Shown piece by piece: positions 37,421-46,919 of a stretch of DNA of 64,000 nucleotides. The notes below the pieces were generated by a model. The model saw only the letters and a list, made by a program, of their open reading frames with translations, searched no databases and was not told where the DNA came from. Source of the stretch: JAAYTD01 sp964472015. GTDB lineage: Bacteria; Bacteroidota; Ignavibacteria; Kapaibacteriales; UBA2268. The translations under genes were made by a program, and so were the position numbers. Location: assembly GCA_964472015.1 (NCBI GenBank), contig CAYYIP010000008.1, forward strand, positions 1 through 64,000, given 5' to 3'. Numbering within the stretch: the first letter of the stretch is position 1; each line of letters begins with the position of its first letter.

Positions 37421-39223
37421 ATGAAAAGTTTTAGAAATTTTTGTATAATAGCTCATATAGATCACGGAAAATCAACATTAGCAGATAGATTACTTGAAAA
37501 AACTAAAACGTTATCTATGCGTGAAATGACCAATTCACAAGTTTTAGATAGTAATCCATTAGAACAAGAACGAGGTATTACTATAAAATTACATGCAATT
37601 CAAATGGAACATTTGGATAAAAGTGGGAATAAATATATACTTAATCTTATTGATACTCCTGGACATGTTGATTTTACTTATGAAGTATCGAGATCTTTAG
37701 CCGCTTGTGAAGGTGCGCTTTTAATTGTAGATGCAACTCAAGGAGTAGAAGCTCAAACTATTAGTAATTTATATTTAGCTATAGAACATAATTTAGAAAT
37801 TATACCAATTATAAATAAAATAGATTTACCAAGTGCTTCTACAACTTTAGAAAATGTACAAAAACAAATAATAGATTTAATTGGTTGTAAGAAAGAAGAT
37901 ATTATTAATATTTCTGCAAAAAAAGGAATAGGAATAGATGAAGTTTTAGATGCAATTATAAATAAAATTCCACCGCCAATTGGAACAAAAGATGATAAAT
38001 TAAGTGCACTTATATATGATTCTATTTTTGATTCATATCGTGGAGTTATTGTAAGTATTAGAGTATTTAATGGTGAAATAAAAGAAGGTGATGAAATTCT
38101 TTTTATGCAAACTGGCATGACGTATCAAGTAGAGGAAGTTGGTATTATGCAAATGAAACGAATAAGAACTGAAAAATTATCAGCAGGTAATGTTGGATAT
38201 TTTATGGCAAGTATTAAAAATTTACATGATACAAAAGTTGGTGATACAGTAACTCATTCAAGATATAAGTGTGATAAGCCTATATCTGGTTTTAAAGAAG
38301 TAAAACCAATGGTGTTTAGTGGAATTTATCCTGCTAGTACTGACGATTTTGAAAATTTACGTGAATCATTAGCAAAGTTAGTATTAAATGATTCAGCAGT
38401 ATCTTATGAACCAGAAACTTCTAATGCGTTAGGATTTGGATTTAGATGTGGATTTCTTGGACTATTACATATGGAAATCGTTCAAGAACGACTTGAACGT
38501 GAATTTCAGCAAAATATTGTTACTACAGTTCCTAATGTACAATATAAAATTTTAACGACAAAAAAAGAAGAAATATATATTGAAAATCCTACTCAACTTC
38601 CACCTTATAATGTTGTTCTTGAAATACAAGAACCTATAATAAGGGCAGATATTCTAACACCAAGTGAATATATTGGAAATATTATGAAATTATGTTTGGA
38701 TAAAAGAGGTATTGCTACTAATACTACATATTTATCGGAGACCAGAGTTGATTTACAGTGGGAATTACCTTTATCTGAAATAGTTTTTGATTTTTATGAT
38801 AAATTAAAGTCTATATCTAAAGGATTTGCATCTTTAGATTATGAATTTCTTGCATATAGACGTTCTGATTTAATAAAACTTGATATTTTATTAAACGGCG
38901 AACCAGTAGATGCTCTGTCTTCTATTGTTCATCGTTCTAAATCTTATGAATGGGGTAAAAAATTATGTGTAAAATTAAAAGAATTAATACCTAAACAAAT
39001 GTTTGAAGTTGTTATTCAAGCTGCAATTGGTTCTAAAATTATTGCTAGAACAACTGTACAAGCTATGCGTAAAAATGTATTAGCTAAATGTTATGGCGGT
39101 GATATTTCTAGAAAACGTAAATTATTAGAAAAGCAAAAAGAAGGTAAAAAACGTATGAAACAGATAGGAAATATAGAAGTACCACAAGAGGCTTTTTTAG
39201 CTATACTTAGTTTAGACGATTAA
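37421..39223 (+). CDS. lepA: Elongation factor 4 (LepA)
   Basis: A 600-residue translational GTPase that acts on the ribosome. GTP motifs are G1 AHIDHGKSTLADRL, G2 RGITIK, G3 DTPGHVDF and G4 NKIDLPSA. LepA-specific features follow: GFRCGFLGLLHMEIVQERLEREF and the C-terminal domain with CYGGDISRKRKLLEKQKEGKKRMKQ-type sequence (visible as YGGDISRKRKLLEKQKEGKK). Length is exactly typical. It is a monocistronic gene with a -7 box upstream and a perfect palindromic terminator downstream. lepB is not adjacent, unlike in E. coli. Confidence 0.98.
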   Translation: MKSFRNFCIIAHIDHGKSTLADRLLEKTKTLSMREMTNSQVLDSNPLEQERGITIKLHAIQMEHLDKSGNKYILNLIDTPGHVDFTYEVSRSLAACEGALLIVDATQGVEAQTISNLYLAIEHNLEIIPIINKIDLPSASTTLENVQKQIIDLIGCKKEDIINISAKKGIGIDEVLDAIINKIPPPIGTKDDKLSALIYDSIFDSYRGVIVSIRVFNGEIKEGDEILFMQTGMTYQVEEVGIMQMKRIRTEKLSAGNVGYFMASIKNLHDTKVGDTVTHSRYKCDKPISGFKEVKPMVFSGIYPASTDDFENLRESLAKLVLNDSAVSYEPETSNALGFGFRCGFLGLLHMEIVQERLEREFQQNIVTTVPNVQYKILTTKKEEIYIENPTQLPPYNVVLEIQEPIIRADILTPSEYIGNIMKLCLDKRGIATNTTYLSETRVDLQWELPLSEIVFDFYDKLKSISKGFASLDYEFLAYRRSDLIKLDILLNGEPVDALSSIVHRSKSYEWGKKLCVKLKELIPKQMFEVVIQAAIGSKIIARTTVQAMRKNVLAKCYGGDISRKRKLLEKQKEGKKRMKQIGNIEVPQEAFLAILSLDD

Positions 39224-39248
39224 AAAATAATAAAAATAATAGAATATA

Positions 39249-39292
39249 TAATAATAAAAAAGGAGATTAATTAATCTCCTTTTTTATTATTA
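39249..39292. terminator. 44-base perfect palindromic terminator
   Basis: A perfect palindrome without loop, centred between 39270 and 39271 (core AAAAGGAGATTAATTAATCT, continued symmetrically). It lies between convergent lepA and the DUF1573 gene and has A- and T-runs on both arms, fitting a two-way terminator. Confidence 0.88.
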
Positions 39293-39303
39293 ATAAACAA
39301 TAT

Positions 39304-40026
39304 TTATTTTGTTTCATTTTGAAAATATGGTGATGCTACTGCAGTACCGTAAGCAGAAATAGAAAGAGTTTTAAAATCAGGATGATCAGTTTCTATTACT
39401 ATTTTAGTATTTTGATATCCTACTTTTTTAGGCGTCATTGTTCCAACAAGTTCCATTTCTTGTCCAGGTTCTAAAGAGAAATTAGATACAATATTTAATT
39501 TTAGAGGAGCATCTTCTGGTATAGTATGAATATTAAAAAAATTAATTTTAATTTTAGAATTATTTTTTATATACATAGTTGTAGTATTAGATCTACCAAC
39601 TTGTAAATCTCTAAAAGCCATATACGTAGAAGGTTTTAAAATAATTTCTCTAATAATATTAGCTCTAATTTCTAAGAATTTACGTGGAGCTGTTGGATCA
39701 TTTGATGTTATAGAAATTGATTTCGCAACATTACCACTATAGCTTGAAATATTAAATACTATACTTAAAGTTGCAACTTCTCCCGGATTTAATTCATTTT
39801 TATCAAGAGGTGCAGTTGTACATCCACATCCAGGTTTTACCTCGGTAATTTTTAGTAATTCATTACCTTCATTTTTTATTTTAACTTCTGCTTTTAATGG
39901 GCCTTGTGTGACTTTAACTTCTTTCCAATCATAAATATCTCCACCAATAATTACGATCTTGGGTTGTGCAAATGTAACAAATGTCAAATAAAATAATGCT
40001 ATTATTCCAAGAAGAATTTTTTTCAT
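39304..40026 (-). CDS. DUF1573-domain exported protein
   Basis: A 240-residue protein with a signal peptide (KKILLGIIALFYLTFVTFAQ, cut after residue 20). Residues about 40-130 form a DUF1573 domain: VKIKNEGNELLKITEVKPGCGCTTAP and GNVAKSISITSNDP. A second immunoglobulin-like domain follows (MYIKNNSKIKINFFNIHTIP). DUF1573 proteins are frequent exported or outer-membrane proteins in Bacteroidota with no settled function. The gene is convergent with lepA and divergent from the large ASH-domain protein next to it, which has related Ig-like repeats, suggesting a linked envelope role. Confidence 0.87.
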   Translation of the reverse strand: MKKILLGIIALFYLTFVTFAQPKIVIIGGDIYDWKEVKVTQGPLKAEVKIKNEGNELLKITEVKPGCGCTTAPLDKNELNPGEVATLSIVFNISSYSGNVAKSISITSNDPTAPRKFLEIRANIIREIILKPSTYMAFRDLQVGRSNTTTMYIKNNSKIKINFFNIHTIPEDAPLKLNIVSNFSLEPGQEMELVGTMTPKKVGYQNTKIVIETDHPDFKTLSISAYGTAVASPYFQNETK

Positions 40027-40173
40027 AATTCATTCCTTATTATTTTTAATTTTTTATTTTTAATTTTTTGTTTTAAAATAAACGAATTTTTATTAAATTT
40101 GTTTTTAGTTTTTATAGATTATATAATTAAATCTATATAATATATATTTTATAATTGCAAATTTAATAAAAAA

Positions 40174-42534
40174 ATGAATAAATCTAATATATTTTTTAAA
40201 AAAAGTATAAAATCATATTTAACTATAAATGAATTGCATAAATTAATTATAAGTAGATATATATATATATATATTATTTTTAATATATTTATACTTTCTA
40301 TATTTATACAACCTATATCAAGAGCTGCGATTGCAAAATCCGGTTCAGTTGAATTTCCTAATGAAAAAAAAATTTATTTTGGTCCACTTTTAGATAATCA
40401 AAAAGTAACTTTAAGATTTTATTTTTCAAATTTAACGCCAGATATACCACTATTAATGTATAATAAAGCGCCAACATACATTAATACTAATAGTCCTAAT
40501 TCTTCAGGAGATGATTTTTTTAATTTTAGATTAATTTCTCCTAGTAAATTTCCAATTTTACTAAATGAAAATAAAAGCACTGATACAATATCTATTGATT
40601 TTACAACAGAAATACAAACAGATTTTGGACGTAAAGAGGCTATGTTAATATTAGGACTTACCACAACTTATGATACTTTAAATACTGTTATTTGTGATAC
40701 TTTCTTTTTAATCGGGAAAAAAACTAGACTATTGCTTGATGGTTATGATAATATATTGAATTTTGATTCTGTATTTATAGATCAACAAGTTCCTGTATTG
40801 TTAGAATGGAAAGTTAAAAACACAACAGTTTTTCCTATAAATGCTTTTAAACAAAATTATGAATTAATTTCTCAAAATTTAGGGAATAATGAATTTTTTA
40901 TTGAAGAAAAACAATTCCCGTTAAAGTTTTATCCTGGGAATATTAATGTTTATAGATCTTGGATGTTTTCATATTTACCAAAAGATTTATTAGCAGATAC
41001 GGCAATAGTTTCATTATTATTTTATCCTGATTCTACAAATAATAATATAATAGATACCGTACAAGTAAAGTTATGTGGTGCCGGTGTACAACATAATTTA
41101 AAAATTATACAGGCAAATTGTGATTTTATAAGTTCAACTCCTGATACAATAGATTTTGGTAATGTAGAATTAAATAAAACTAGAACTGCATCAGTTGTAT
41201 TAAAAAATATTGGTAATATAAATTATGGATTAAAAAATCAAAATATATATGAAAATTTTTCTGATAATCCTGTAAACTATTTTGAAATTAATAAAGAATT
41301 CCTTTCTGATAAAGAAAATAAATATAAATTAGAAATTAATGATACTGCATCGTTTGAAATAAACTTTACTCCTGATAAAAAAGGAATGCTAACTGCCAGA
41401 TATGTTATTACAAATGACTTTCAAAGTCGTAATATACAATCATCATCAATAAATAATTATCAAAAAACTATTATTTTACGAGGAATTGGAATTGCACCTG
41501 AAATAAAGTTATTGACAGATACAATTAATTTTGGGAATGTAAGTTATTCTAATTCAGAAAATTGTCCATCAATAAAAGATACAGTTATAAATATTTACAA
41601 TTCTGGAAATGCAAAATTAATTATTTATGATATATATTCTGAAAACAACTTATTCCAAATAGAAAAAACAAATTTTGTTATTGATGAAAATTCAACTGCT
41701 AAATTAAAAATAACTTTTAATGCTACTTTCCCAGAACGAATAATAACTTCTAATTTAATTTTTGTAACAAATGATACAAAAAATCCTAAAAAACAAATTA
41801 TTCTTATTGGAAATAGTATACCGCCAATTGAGGCAAATTTATCAATATCTAAAACATTAAAAGCAAAGCCTGGAACATTATTAACTATACCAATAATTTT
41901 ACGAAATGTAGATTATAACATTAATCAATATATTAAAACTTTTGATATTATTTTATCTTATAATCCTACTTTATTAGAATTTGTAAATATTACTAAATTA
42001 GAATCAGCTAGTGAAAGTTGCAATGTTACTTCTTCTATTATTAATAGAGGAGAAATAGAAATAATATCAAAAGATATATATAATAGCTTTAAGAGTATAG
42101 ATACTCTATTATTTATAACTTTTAAAACTTTTTTAGGTAATCATATAAATACAGAAATAGCTATAAAAAAAGCGGAAGTTGGAAATGGCAATTGTGATGA
42201 TTTTATAAAACTAAATATAGAAAATGGAAAATATAGTATTGATTCTATATGTGGTCTAAATTATAAAATACAAAGAGATATTGAAAATTTTGAGTTTAAT
42301 ATAATATATACTAATAACATAATAGAAACATATATTAATATACCTTATGAATTACCTGCAAAATTAAAAGTTATAAATTTATTTGGAGAAGAAATTTATA
42401 GTAGAAATTTCTCGTCAGTTTCGGGTAAAATAAAAAACAACATATATTTACAAAATTTAACTTCTGGTACATATTTTATAAATTTAACATCTGGATTATT
42501 TAATAAAACAATACCATTAATAATTACTAAATAA
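40174..42534 (+). CDS. Large exported protein with ASH-type repeats, cohesin-like domain and T9SS tail
   Basis: A 786-residue exported protein. The N-terminus is unusually long and basic before a hydrophobic segment (about residues 28-48), so export uses a late signal. Ig-like ASPM-SPD-2-Hydin/choice-of-anchor repeats are seen near residues 320-430 (IDFGNVELNKTRTASVVLKN) and 445-545 (INFGNVSYSNSEN). Residues about 555-670 look cohesin-like (IPIILRN, FDIILSYNPTLLEFVNI, LLFITFKTFLG). The C-terminus is T9SS-like (KVINLFGEEIYSRNF, SGTYFINLTSG). It is likely displayed on the cell surface. The YIYIYI stretch near residue 30 is encoded by an AT microsatellite. Confidence 0.82.
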   Translation: MNKSNIFFKKSIKSYLTINELHKLIISRYIYIYIIFNIFILSIFIQPISRAAIAKSGSVEFPNEKKIYFGPLLDNQKVTLRFYFSNLTPDIPLLMYNKAPTYINTNSPNSSGDDFFNFRLISPSKFPILLNENKSTDTISIDFTTEIQTDFGRKEAMLILGLTTTYDTLNTVICDTFFLIGKKTRLLLDGYDNILNFDSVFIDQQVPVLLEWKVKNTTVFPINAFKQNYELISQNLGNNEFFIEEKQFPLKFYPGNINVYRSWMFSYLPKDLLADTAIVSLLFYPDSTNNNIIDTVQVKLCGAGVQHNLKIIQANCDFISSTPDTIDFGNVELNKTRTASVVLKNIGNINYGLKNQNIYENFSDNPVNYFEINKEFLSDKENKYKLEINDTASFEINFTPDKKGMLTARYVITNDFQSRNIQSSSINNYQKTIILRGIGIAPEIKLLTDTINFGNVSYSNSENCPSIKDTVINIYNSGNAKLIIYDIYSENNLFQIEKTNFVIDENSTAKLKITFNATFPERIITSNLIFVTNDTKNPKKQIILIGNSIPPIEANLSISKTLKAKPGTLLTIPIILRNVDYNINQYIKTFDIILSYNPTLLEFVNITKLESASESCNVTSSIINRGEIEIISKDIYNSFKSIDTLLFITFKTFLGNHINTEIAIKKAEVGNGNCDDFIKLNIENGKYSIDSICGLNYKIQRDIENFEFNIIYTNNIIETYINIPYELPAKLKVINLFGEEIYSRNFSSVSGKIKNNIYLQNLTSGTYFINLTSGLFNKTIPLIITK
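40257..40274 (+). repeat. AT dinucleotide repeat inside a coding region
   Basis: Nine AT units at codons 28-34 of the large ASH-domain gene, encoding alternating Tyr and Ile. A gain or loss of one unit would shift the frame right before the signal segment. Confidence 0.85.
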
Positions 42535-42572
42535 AAATAGAATTTAATAAATAAAATAATAAAGTTTAATTT

Positions 42573-42911
42573 ATGAAGTTATCCTATAATAAAATATTTA
42601 ATATTATTCAAAAAAATAAAGTCAAAAGTGCATTAATATTACTTGCAATATTATTTTTATACTCTTTTATATTTTCTGATTATGGATTAATGGAACGTTT
42701 TTCATTAGAAATAAAATTAAAAGAAACTAAAAAAGAGGTTAAAGAAAATAAAAAAACTTCTGATTCATTAAAAAAAATTATATTTAAGTTAAAGACAGAT
42801 TCGCTTGAAATTGAACGTATAGCTCGGGAACAATATGGAATGATAAAGGATGGCGAAGAAATTTTTTATATAAAAACTAATAAAATTGATACAAATAAAA
42901 ATAAAGAATAA
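42573..42911 (+). CDS. FtsB/DivIC-like septum formation protein
   Basis: A 112-residue bitopic membrane protein. It has one transmembrane helix (about residues 18-36, ALILLAILFLYSFIF) followed by a heptad coiled coil rich in Lys and Glu (LEIKLKETKKEVKENKKTSDSLKKIIFKLK). The final ERIAREQYGMIKDGEEIFYI is the classic end of FtsB/DivIC proteins. These link division proteins at the septum. The gene follows the ASH-domain gene by 38 bases, and its 3' end overlaps a terminator stem. Confidence 0.9.
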   Translation: MKLSYNKIFNIIQKNKVKSALILLAILFLYSFIFSDYGLMERFSLEIKLKETKKEVKENKKTSDSLKKIIFKLKTDSLEIERIAREQYGMIKDGEEIFYIKTNKIDTNKNKE

Positions 42912-42947
42912 AAACATTAGTATTTATATTAAATGTTTTTATTCTTT
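42903..42947. terminator. Bidirectional terminator between ftsB-like gene and lysS
   Basis: A 16-bp perfect stem AAAGAATAAAAACATT / AATGTTTTTATTCTTT with a 13-base loop, overlapping the stop codon of the FtsB-like gene and lying between convergent genes. Confidence 0.75.
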
Positions 42948-42977
42948 ATTAATAAGTTAAATTTAATTATTAATTTA

Positions 42978-44483
42978 TTATTTTTCAGGTTTCATTGTTG
43001 GAAATAATATTACATCACGAATAGATGTATTACTTGTTAATAACATTACAAGTCTATCTATTCCCATTCCAAGTCCTGCTGTTGGTGGCATTCCTATTTC
43101 CAGAGCATTTAAGAAATCTTCATCTAAAACCATTGCTTCATCATCCCCTGCTGCTTTGTTTCTTGCTTGTTCTTCTAATCTATTCCTTTGATCTCTTGGA
43201 TCGTTTAATTCAGAAAAAGAGTTACATAATTCTTTACCATTAACGAATAATTCAAAGCGTTCAACTAAACCGTCTTCAGAACGATGCTTTTTAGCAAGTG
43301 GTGACATTTCAATTGGATAATCAATAACAAATGTAGGTTGAATTAAATGTTCTTCTATTTTTGCTCCAAAAATTTCATCAAGAATTTTCATTGAACTTGT
43401 ATTACATTCTACTGGAACATTTAATTGTTTTGCAATTTTAAATAATTCTTCAGTAGTTTTTCCTTTTAAATCTAATCCTGTATATTCCTTAAATAAATCA
43501 AACATTTTTACACGTTTAAAAGGTTTTTCAAAAGATATATTATTACCATCAATAAGTACACTTGAAGAATGATTTATTTCAATTGATAATTTAAAAATAA
43601 GATCTTCAATCATTTCCATCATCCAAATATAATCTTTATATGCTATATATATTTCTAGCATAGAAAATTCTGGATTATGTGTCTTATCTATACCTTCATT
43701 TCTAAAATTTTTACTTATTTCATAAATGCCTTCAAAACCACCAACAATTAAACGTTTTAAATATAATTCTAAAGCAATTCTTAAATATAATTTAATATCG
43801 AGTGCATTATGGTGGGTAATAAAAGGACGAGCAGTAGCACCACCATATAATGGTTGTAAAACTGGAGTTTCTACTTCTATCCAACCTTGAGTATCAAAAT
43901 ACTTTCTTATAAAAGAAATAATTTTAGACCTTTTTAAGAAAGTATTGCGTGTTTCTGAATTTACAATTAAATCTATATATCTTTTTCTATATCTAAGTTC
44001 TTTGTCTGCAAAGGCATCATGAATAAGTTTATTACCTTTTTCATCTATTTCTTCTTTTACTATTGGTAAATTAGTAAGTGACTTACAAAGTAATTCTGCA
44101 TTTTCTGAATGTATAGAAATTTCACCTGTTTTTGTTTTAAAAACATAACCATTAACTCCAATGATATCTCCAATATCGAGTTTTTTTAGATGTTCATAAA
44201 ATTCTGGAATATCATCTCGTCTAAAATATATTTGTAATTTACCGGTGTCATCAAGAATATGAACAAAAGTTGCTTTGCCCATACGCCTTAAACTTATAAT
44301 TCGTCCTGCAACAGCAACATTTTTAAACTCCTCTACTTTATCTTCATTAAAGTTTTCTAATATAAATGCATTTTTATGTGTTTTATTAAAATAATAAGGA
44401 TAAGGATTTATACCTGCAGCTTCAAGTAATTTTACTTCTTCTTCCCTACGTATTTCTTGATCGTTTTTAATTCTTTCTGCCAT
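42978..44483 (-). CDS. lysS: Lysyl-tRNA synthetase (class II)
   Basis: A 501-residue class II synthetase. The N-terminal OB anticodon-binding domain covers about residues 55-160 (VAVAGRIISLRRMGKATFVHILDDTGKLQIY). Catalytic motifs follow: motif 1 FIRKYFDTQGWIEVETPVL, motif 2 FRNEGIDKTHNPEFSMLEIY, and motif 3 GLGMGIDRLVMLLT. The end HTH-free form is of normal length. It follows metG by 67 bases in the same orientation, so two synthetase genes are likely co-transcribed. Confidence 0.98.
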   Translation of the reverse strand: MAERIKNDQEIRREEEVKLLEAAGINPYPYYFNKTHKNAFILENFNEDKVEEFKNVAVAGRIISLRRMGKATFVHILDDTGKLQIYFRRDDIPEFYEHLKKLDIGDIIGVNGYVFKTKTGEISIHSENAELLCKSLTNLPIVKEEIDEKGNKLIHDAFADKELRYRKRYIDLIVNSETRNTFLKRSKIISFIRKYFDTQGWIEVETPVLQPLYGGATARPFITHHNALDIKLYLRIALELYLKRLIVGGFEGIYEISKNFRNEGIDKTHNPEFSMLEIYIAYKDYIWMMEMIEDLIFKLSIEINHSSSVLIDGNNISFEKPFKRVKMFDLFKEYTGLDLKGKTTEELFKIAKQLNVPVECNTSSMKILDEIFGAKIEEHLIQPTFVIDYPIEMSPLAKKHRSEDGLVERFELFVNGKELCNSFSELNDPRDQRNRLEEQARNKAAGDDEAMVLDEDFLNALEIGMPPTAGLGMGIDRLVMLLTSNTSIRDVILFPTMKPEK

Positions 44484-44550
44484 TTTTTAATTTATAGTTA
44501 ATAATAAAAAATATAATATATTTACTTAATTTTTAATATAAAATTGAAAA

Positions 44551-46758
44551 TTATCTAACTTCAACGTTATCCCCTATTTCTTTCTCAGGAGTAATAAAAC
44601 AAAGGTTGTCGTTTTCAGAAGCACATAAAAGCATGCCTTCTGAATCTATACCCATAAGTTTAGTAGGTTTTAAATTAAATACTATAACAACTGTTTTTCC
44701 AATTAAATATTCAGGCTCATAGTATTCTGCAATACCAGCAAGTATTTGTTTTTCTTCTTTTCCTACTTTAACTTTTAATTTTAATAATTTTTTAGATTTT
44801 TTAATTTTATCTGCCTCTAATACTTTTGCAGTTCTCAATTTTATTTTAGAAAAATCGTCAATAGTAATAATATCATTATTATCGTTTGCTTCTATAATTT
44901 TGTTTGTTAAATTACCAAGTTTTTCAACTTGTTTCTTTATAGTATCATCTTCCACTTTAGTAAATAATACAGGAATATCAATAAGTTTAGTTCCACCTTC
45001 TACATTAAATTTTAATGCTTTTTTAAAATAGTTTATAGTTTTATTAGCAGAATTCGCGTTACCTATACTAATTTCAGTTGATAATAATGTTTGAATTTTT
45101 TTACTTGTATAAGGTAAAATAGGAGCAAAGACAATAGAAAGAGAATAAGCAATTTGTGAACATATATATAAAGTTTTATAACATTTATTTATATCTACTT
45201 TAATGCTTTTCCAAGGTTCTTCATCATTAAAATATTTATTTGCTGCTCTAGCTATATTAAGTGTTTCCATTACAGCATCTTTTATTCTAAATTTTTTATA
45301 GAGATTTTCTATATTTTTCAATCCCTTCCATAAACAAAAGAATAGTAATTGATCGTTATTATTTAATATAGTACCAATATTTAGTATATCTTTTACATCG
45401 TCAAAAGATGTTACTTTTTTTTCTTCAAAAATATTTATTATACTTTGAATATCATTTTCAATATTTTCATATTCAATAGGTAAAATAGGAATTCGTCCTC
45501 CTATATACTTATGAATAAATTGAACTGTACGGTTAATAAAATTACCTAAGATAGAAGCTAATTCATTATTTGTACGGCTTTGATATTCTTTCCATATAAA
45601 ATCAGTATCTTTATTTTCTGGTAATATTGACGCTAAAGCATATCTTAAAGCATCAATACTTTCTTCGTTTCCAAAATCATTAATAAAATCTTTTAGATCA
45701 ATACTCCAGTTTTTAGATTTAGAAAACTTATTTCCTTCTAAATTTAAAAATTCATTAGCAGGAACGTTTGTTGGTAAGTTAAAATTATCATCATACGCAA
45801 TTTCTAATGCAGGTAACATTATTGTATGAAATACAATATTATCTTTTCCAATAAATGCTATATGTTTTGAATCACTATCTTTCCACCATTTTTCCCAATC
45901 TTCTTTTTTTACTTTTTCTCCTTTTTCTCTTATAGCCCATTCTTTTGTAGCAGTTAAATATCCTAGAACTGCATCAAACCATACATATAGGACTTTCCCT
46001 TTTGCCTTTTCTTTATTTATTCCTTTTACATTTTCTATTTTTATTCCCCATTCTAAATCACGTGTAATTGCACGATCTGCAAGACCTAATTTTAACCATC
46101 CTTTTGCTTGATTAATAACATTATCTTTCCATAACTTAGAATTCGCCTCAATATATTGTTCCAAATCTTTTTGAAACATTCCTAATTTTAAATACCAATG
46201 AGTAGTCTCTTTTAATATAGGTGTTGTATTAGTTATTACAGAAATAGGATTTTTTAATTCTGTTTGTTCATAATATGCACCACATTTATCGCATTGATCC
46301 CCTCTAGCTTGTTCTGCACCACAATTAGGACAACTTCCTTCTATATATCTATCTGGCAAGAATATATTTGCTTTTTCATCATAAAATTGTTTTTCTTTTT
46401 TTTCTTTTAAGTATTTATTTTTTAATAAAACTTCAAAAAAGTCTATTGCTGTTTCTTTATGTAATTCACTTGAAGTACGTGAATATATGTCAAAACTCAT
46501 ACCGAATTTTTTGAATGCTTCTATATTTGAATTGTGATATTTATCTATAATAGCTTTTGGGGTAGTTTTTTCTTTTTCAGCAGAAATAGTAATAGCTACT
46601 CCATGTTCATCAGAGCCACAAACATAAAGGACTTCTTCGCCCAATAGTCTTAAAAATCTTGCATAAATATCAGCTGGCAAATAAGCTCCTGCTAGATGTC
46701 CTAAATGAATATATCCGTTTGCATATGGCAAAGCTGAAGTAATTAAAGTTCGTCCCAT
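44551..46758 (-). CDS. metG: Methionyl-tRNA synthetase with C-terminal tRNA-binding domain
   Basis: A 735-residue class I synthetase. The HIGH-type motif is in LPYANGYIHLGHLAGAYLPAD (shown as ANGYIHLGHLAG). A zinc knuckle has four cysteines in CPNCGAEQARGDQCDKCGA. The KMSKS equivalent reads KFSKSKNW. The last 110 residues form a Trbp111-like OB domain (KIKLRTAKVLEADKIKKS, GIDSEGMLLCAS) that aids dimerisation and tRNA binding. This long form is common in Bacteroidota. A TATTTTTG box precedes it (46792-46785). Confidence 0.98.
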   Translation of the reverse strand: MGRTLITSALPYANGYIHLGHLAGAYLPADIYARFLRLLGEEVLYVCGSDEHGVAITISAEKEKTTPKAIIDKYHNSNIEAFKKFGMSFDIYSRTSSELHKETAIDFFEVLLKNKYLKEKKEKQFYDEKANIFLPDRYIEGSCPNCGAEQARGDQCDKCGAYYEQTELKNPISVITNTTPILKETTHWYLKLGMFQKDLEQYIEANSKLWKDNVINQAKGWLKLGLADRAITRDLEWGIKIENVKGINKEKAKGKVLYVWFDAVLGYLTATKEWAIREKGEKVKKEDWEKWWKDSDSKHIAFIGKDNIVFHTIMLPALEIAYDDNFNLPTNVPANEFLNLEGNKFSKSKNWSIDLKDFINDFGNEESIDALRYALASILPENKDTDFIWKEYQSRTNNELASILGNFINRTVQFIHKYIGGRIPILPIEYENIENDIQSIINIFEEKKVTSFDDVKDILNIGTILNNNDQLLFFCLWKGLKNIENLYKKFRIKDAVMETLNIARAANKYFNDEEPWKSIKVDINKCYKTLYICSQIAYSLSIVFAPILPYTSKKIQTLLSTEISIGNANSANKTINYFKKALKFNVEGGTKLIDIPVLFTKVEDDTIKKQVEKLGNLTNKIIEANDNNDIITIDDFSKIKLRTAKVLEADKIKKSKKLLKLKVKVGKEEKQILAGIAEYYEPEYLIGKTVVIVFNLKPTKLMGIDSEGMLLCASENDNLCFITPEKEIGDNVEVR

Positions 46759-46843
46759 TTGTATTATCTTTTAAATATAAAATACAAAAATAAGAAAAAA
46801 TATACATACAATAAAAATTTATAAAAATAAAAATAAAAATAAA

Positions 46844-46879
46844 AAACAGTATCTATATAAAATAATAAAGATACTGTTT
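46844..46879 (-). terminator. Terminator downstream of pfkA
   Basis: An 11-bp stem AAACAGTATCT / AGATACTGTTT with a 14-base loop, 41 bases past the pfkA stop, followed on the minus strand by a T-rich pentanucleotide-repeat tract. Confidence 0.75.
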
Positions 46880-46919
46880 AATAATTTATTTATCTATTTT
46901 TATTGAGTAATTGAGAGTT

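Noticed and set aside
46809..46840. Pentanucleotide AAAAT run between metG and pfkA as a regulatory repeat
   Set aside because: Only three to four imperfect units, well within expectation for this base composition, and probably the T-tract of the pfkA terminator.
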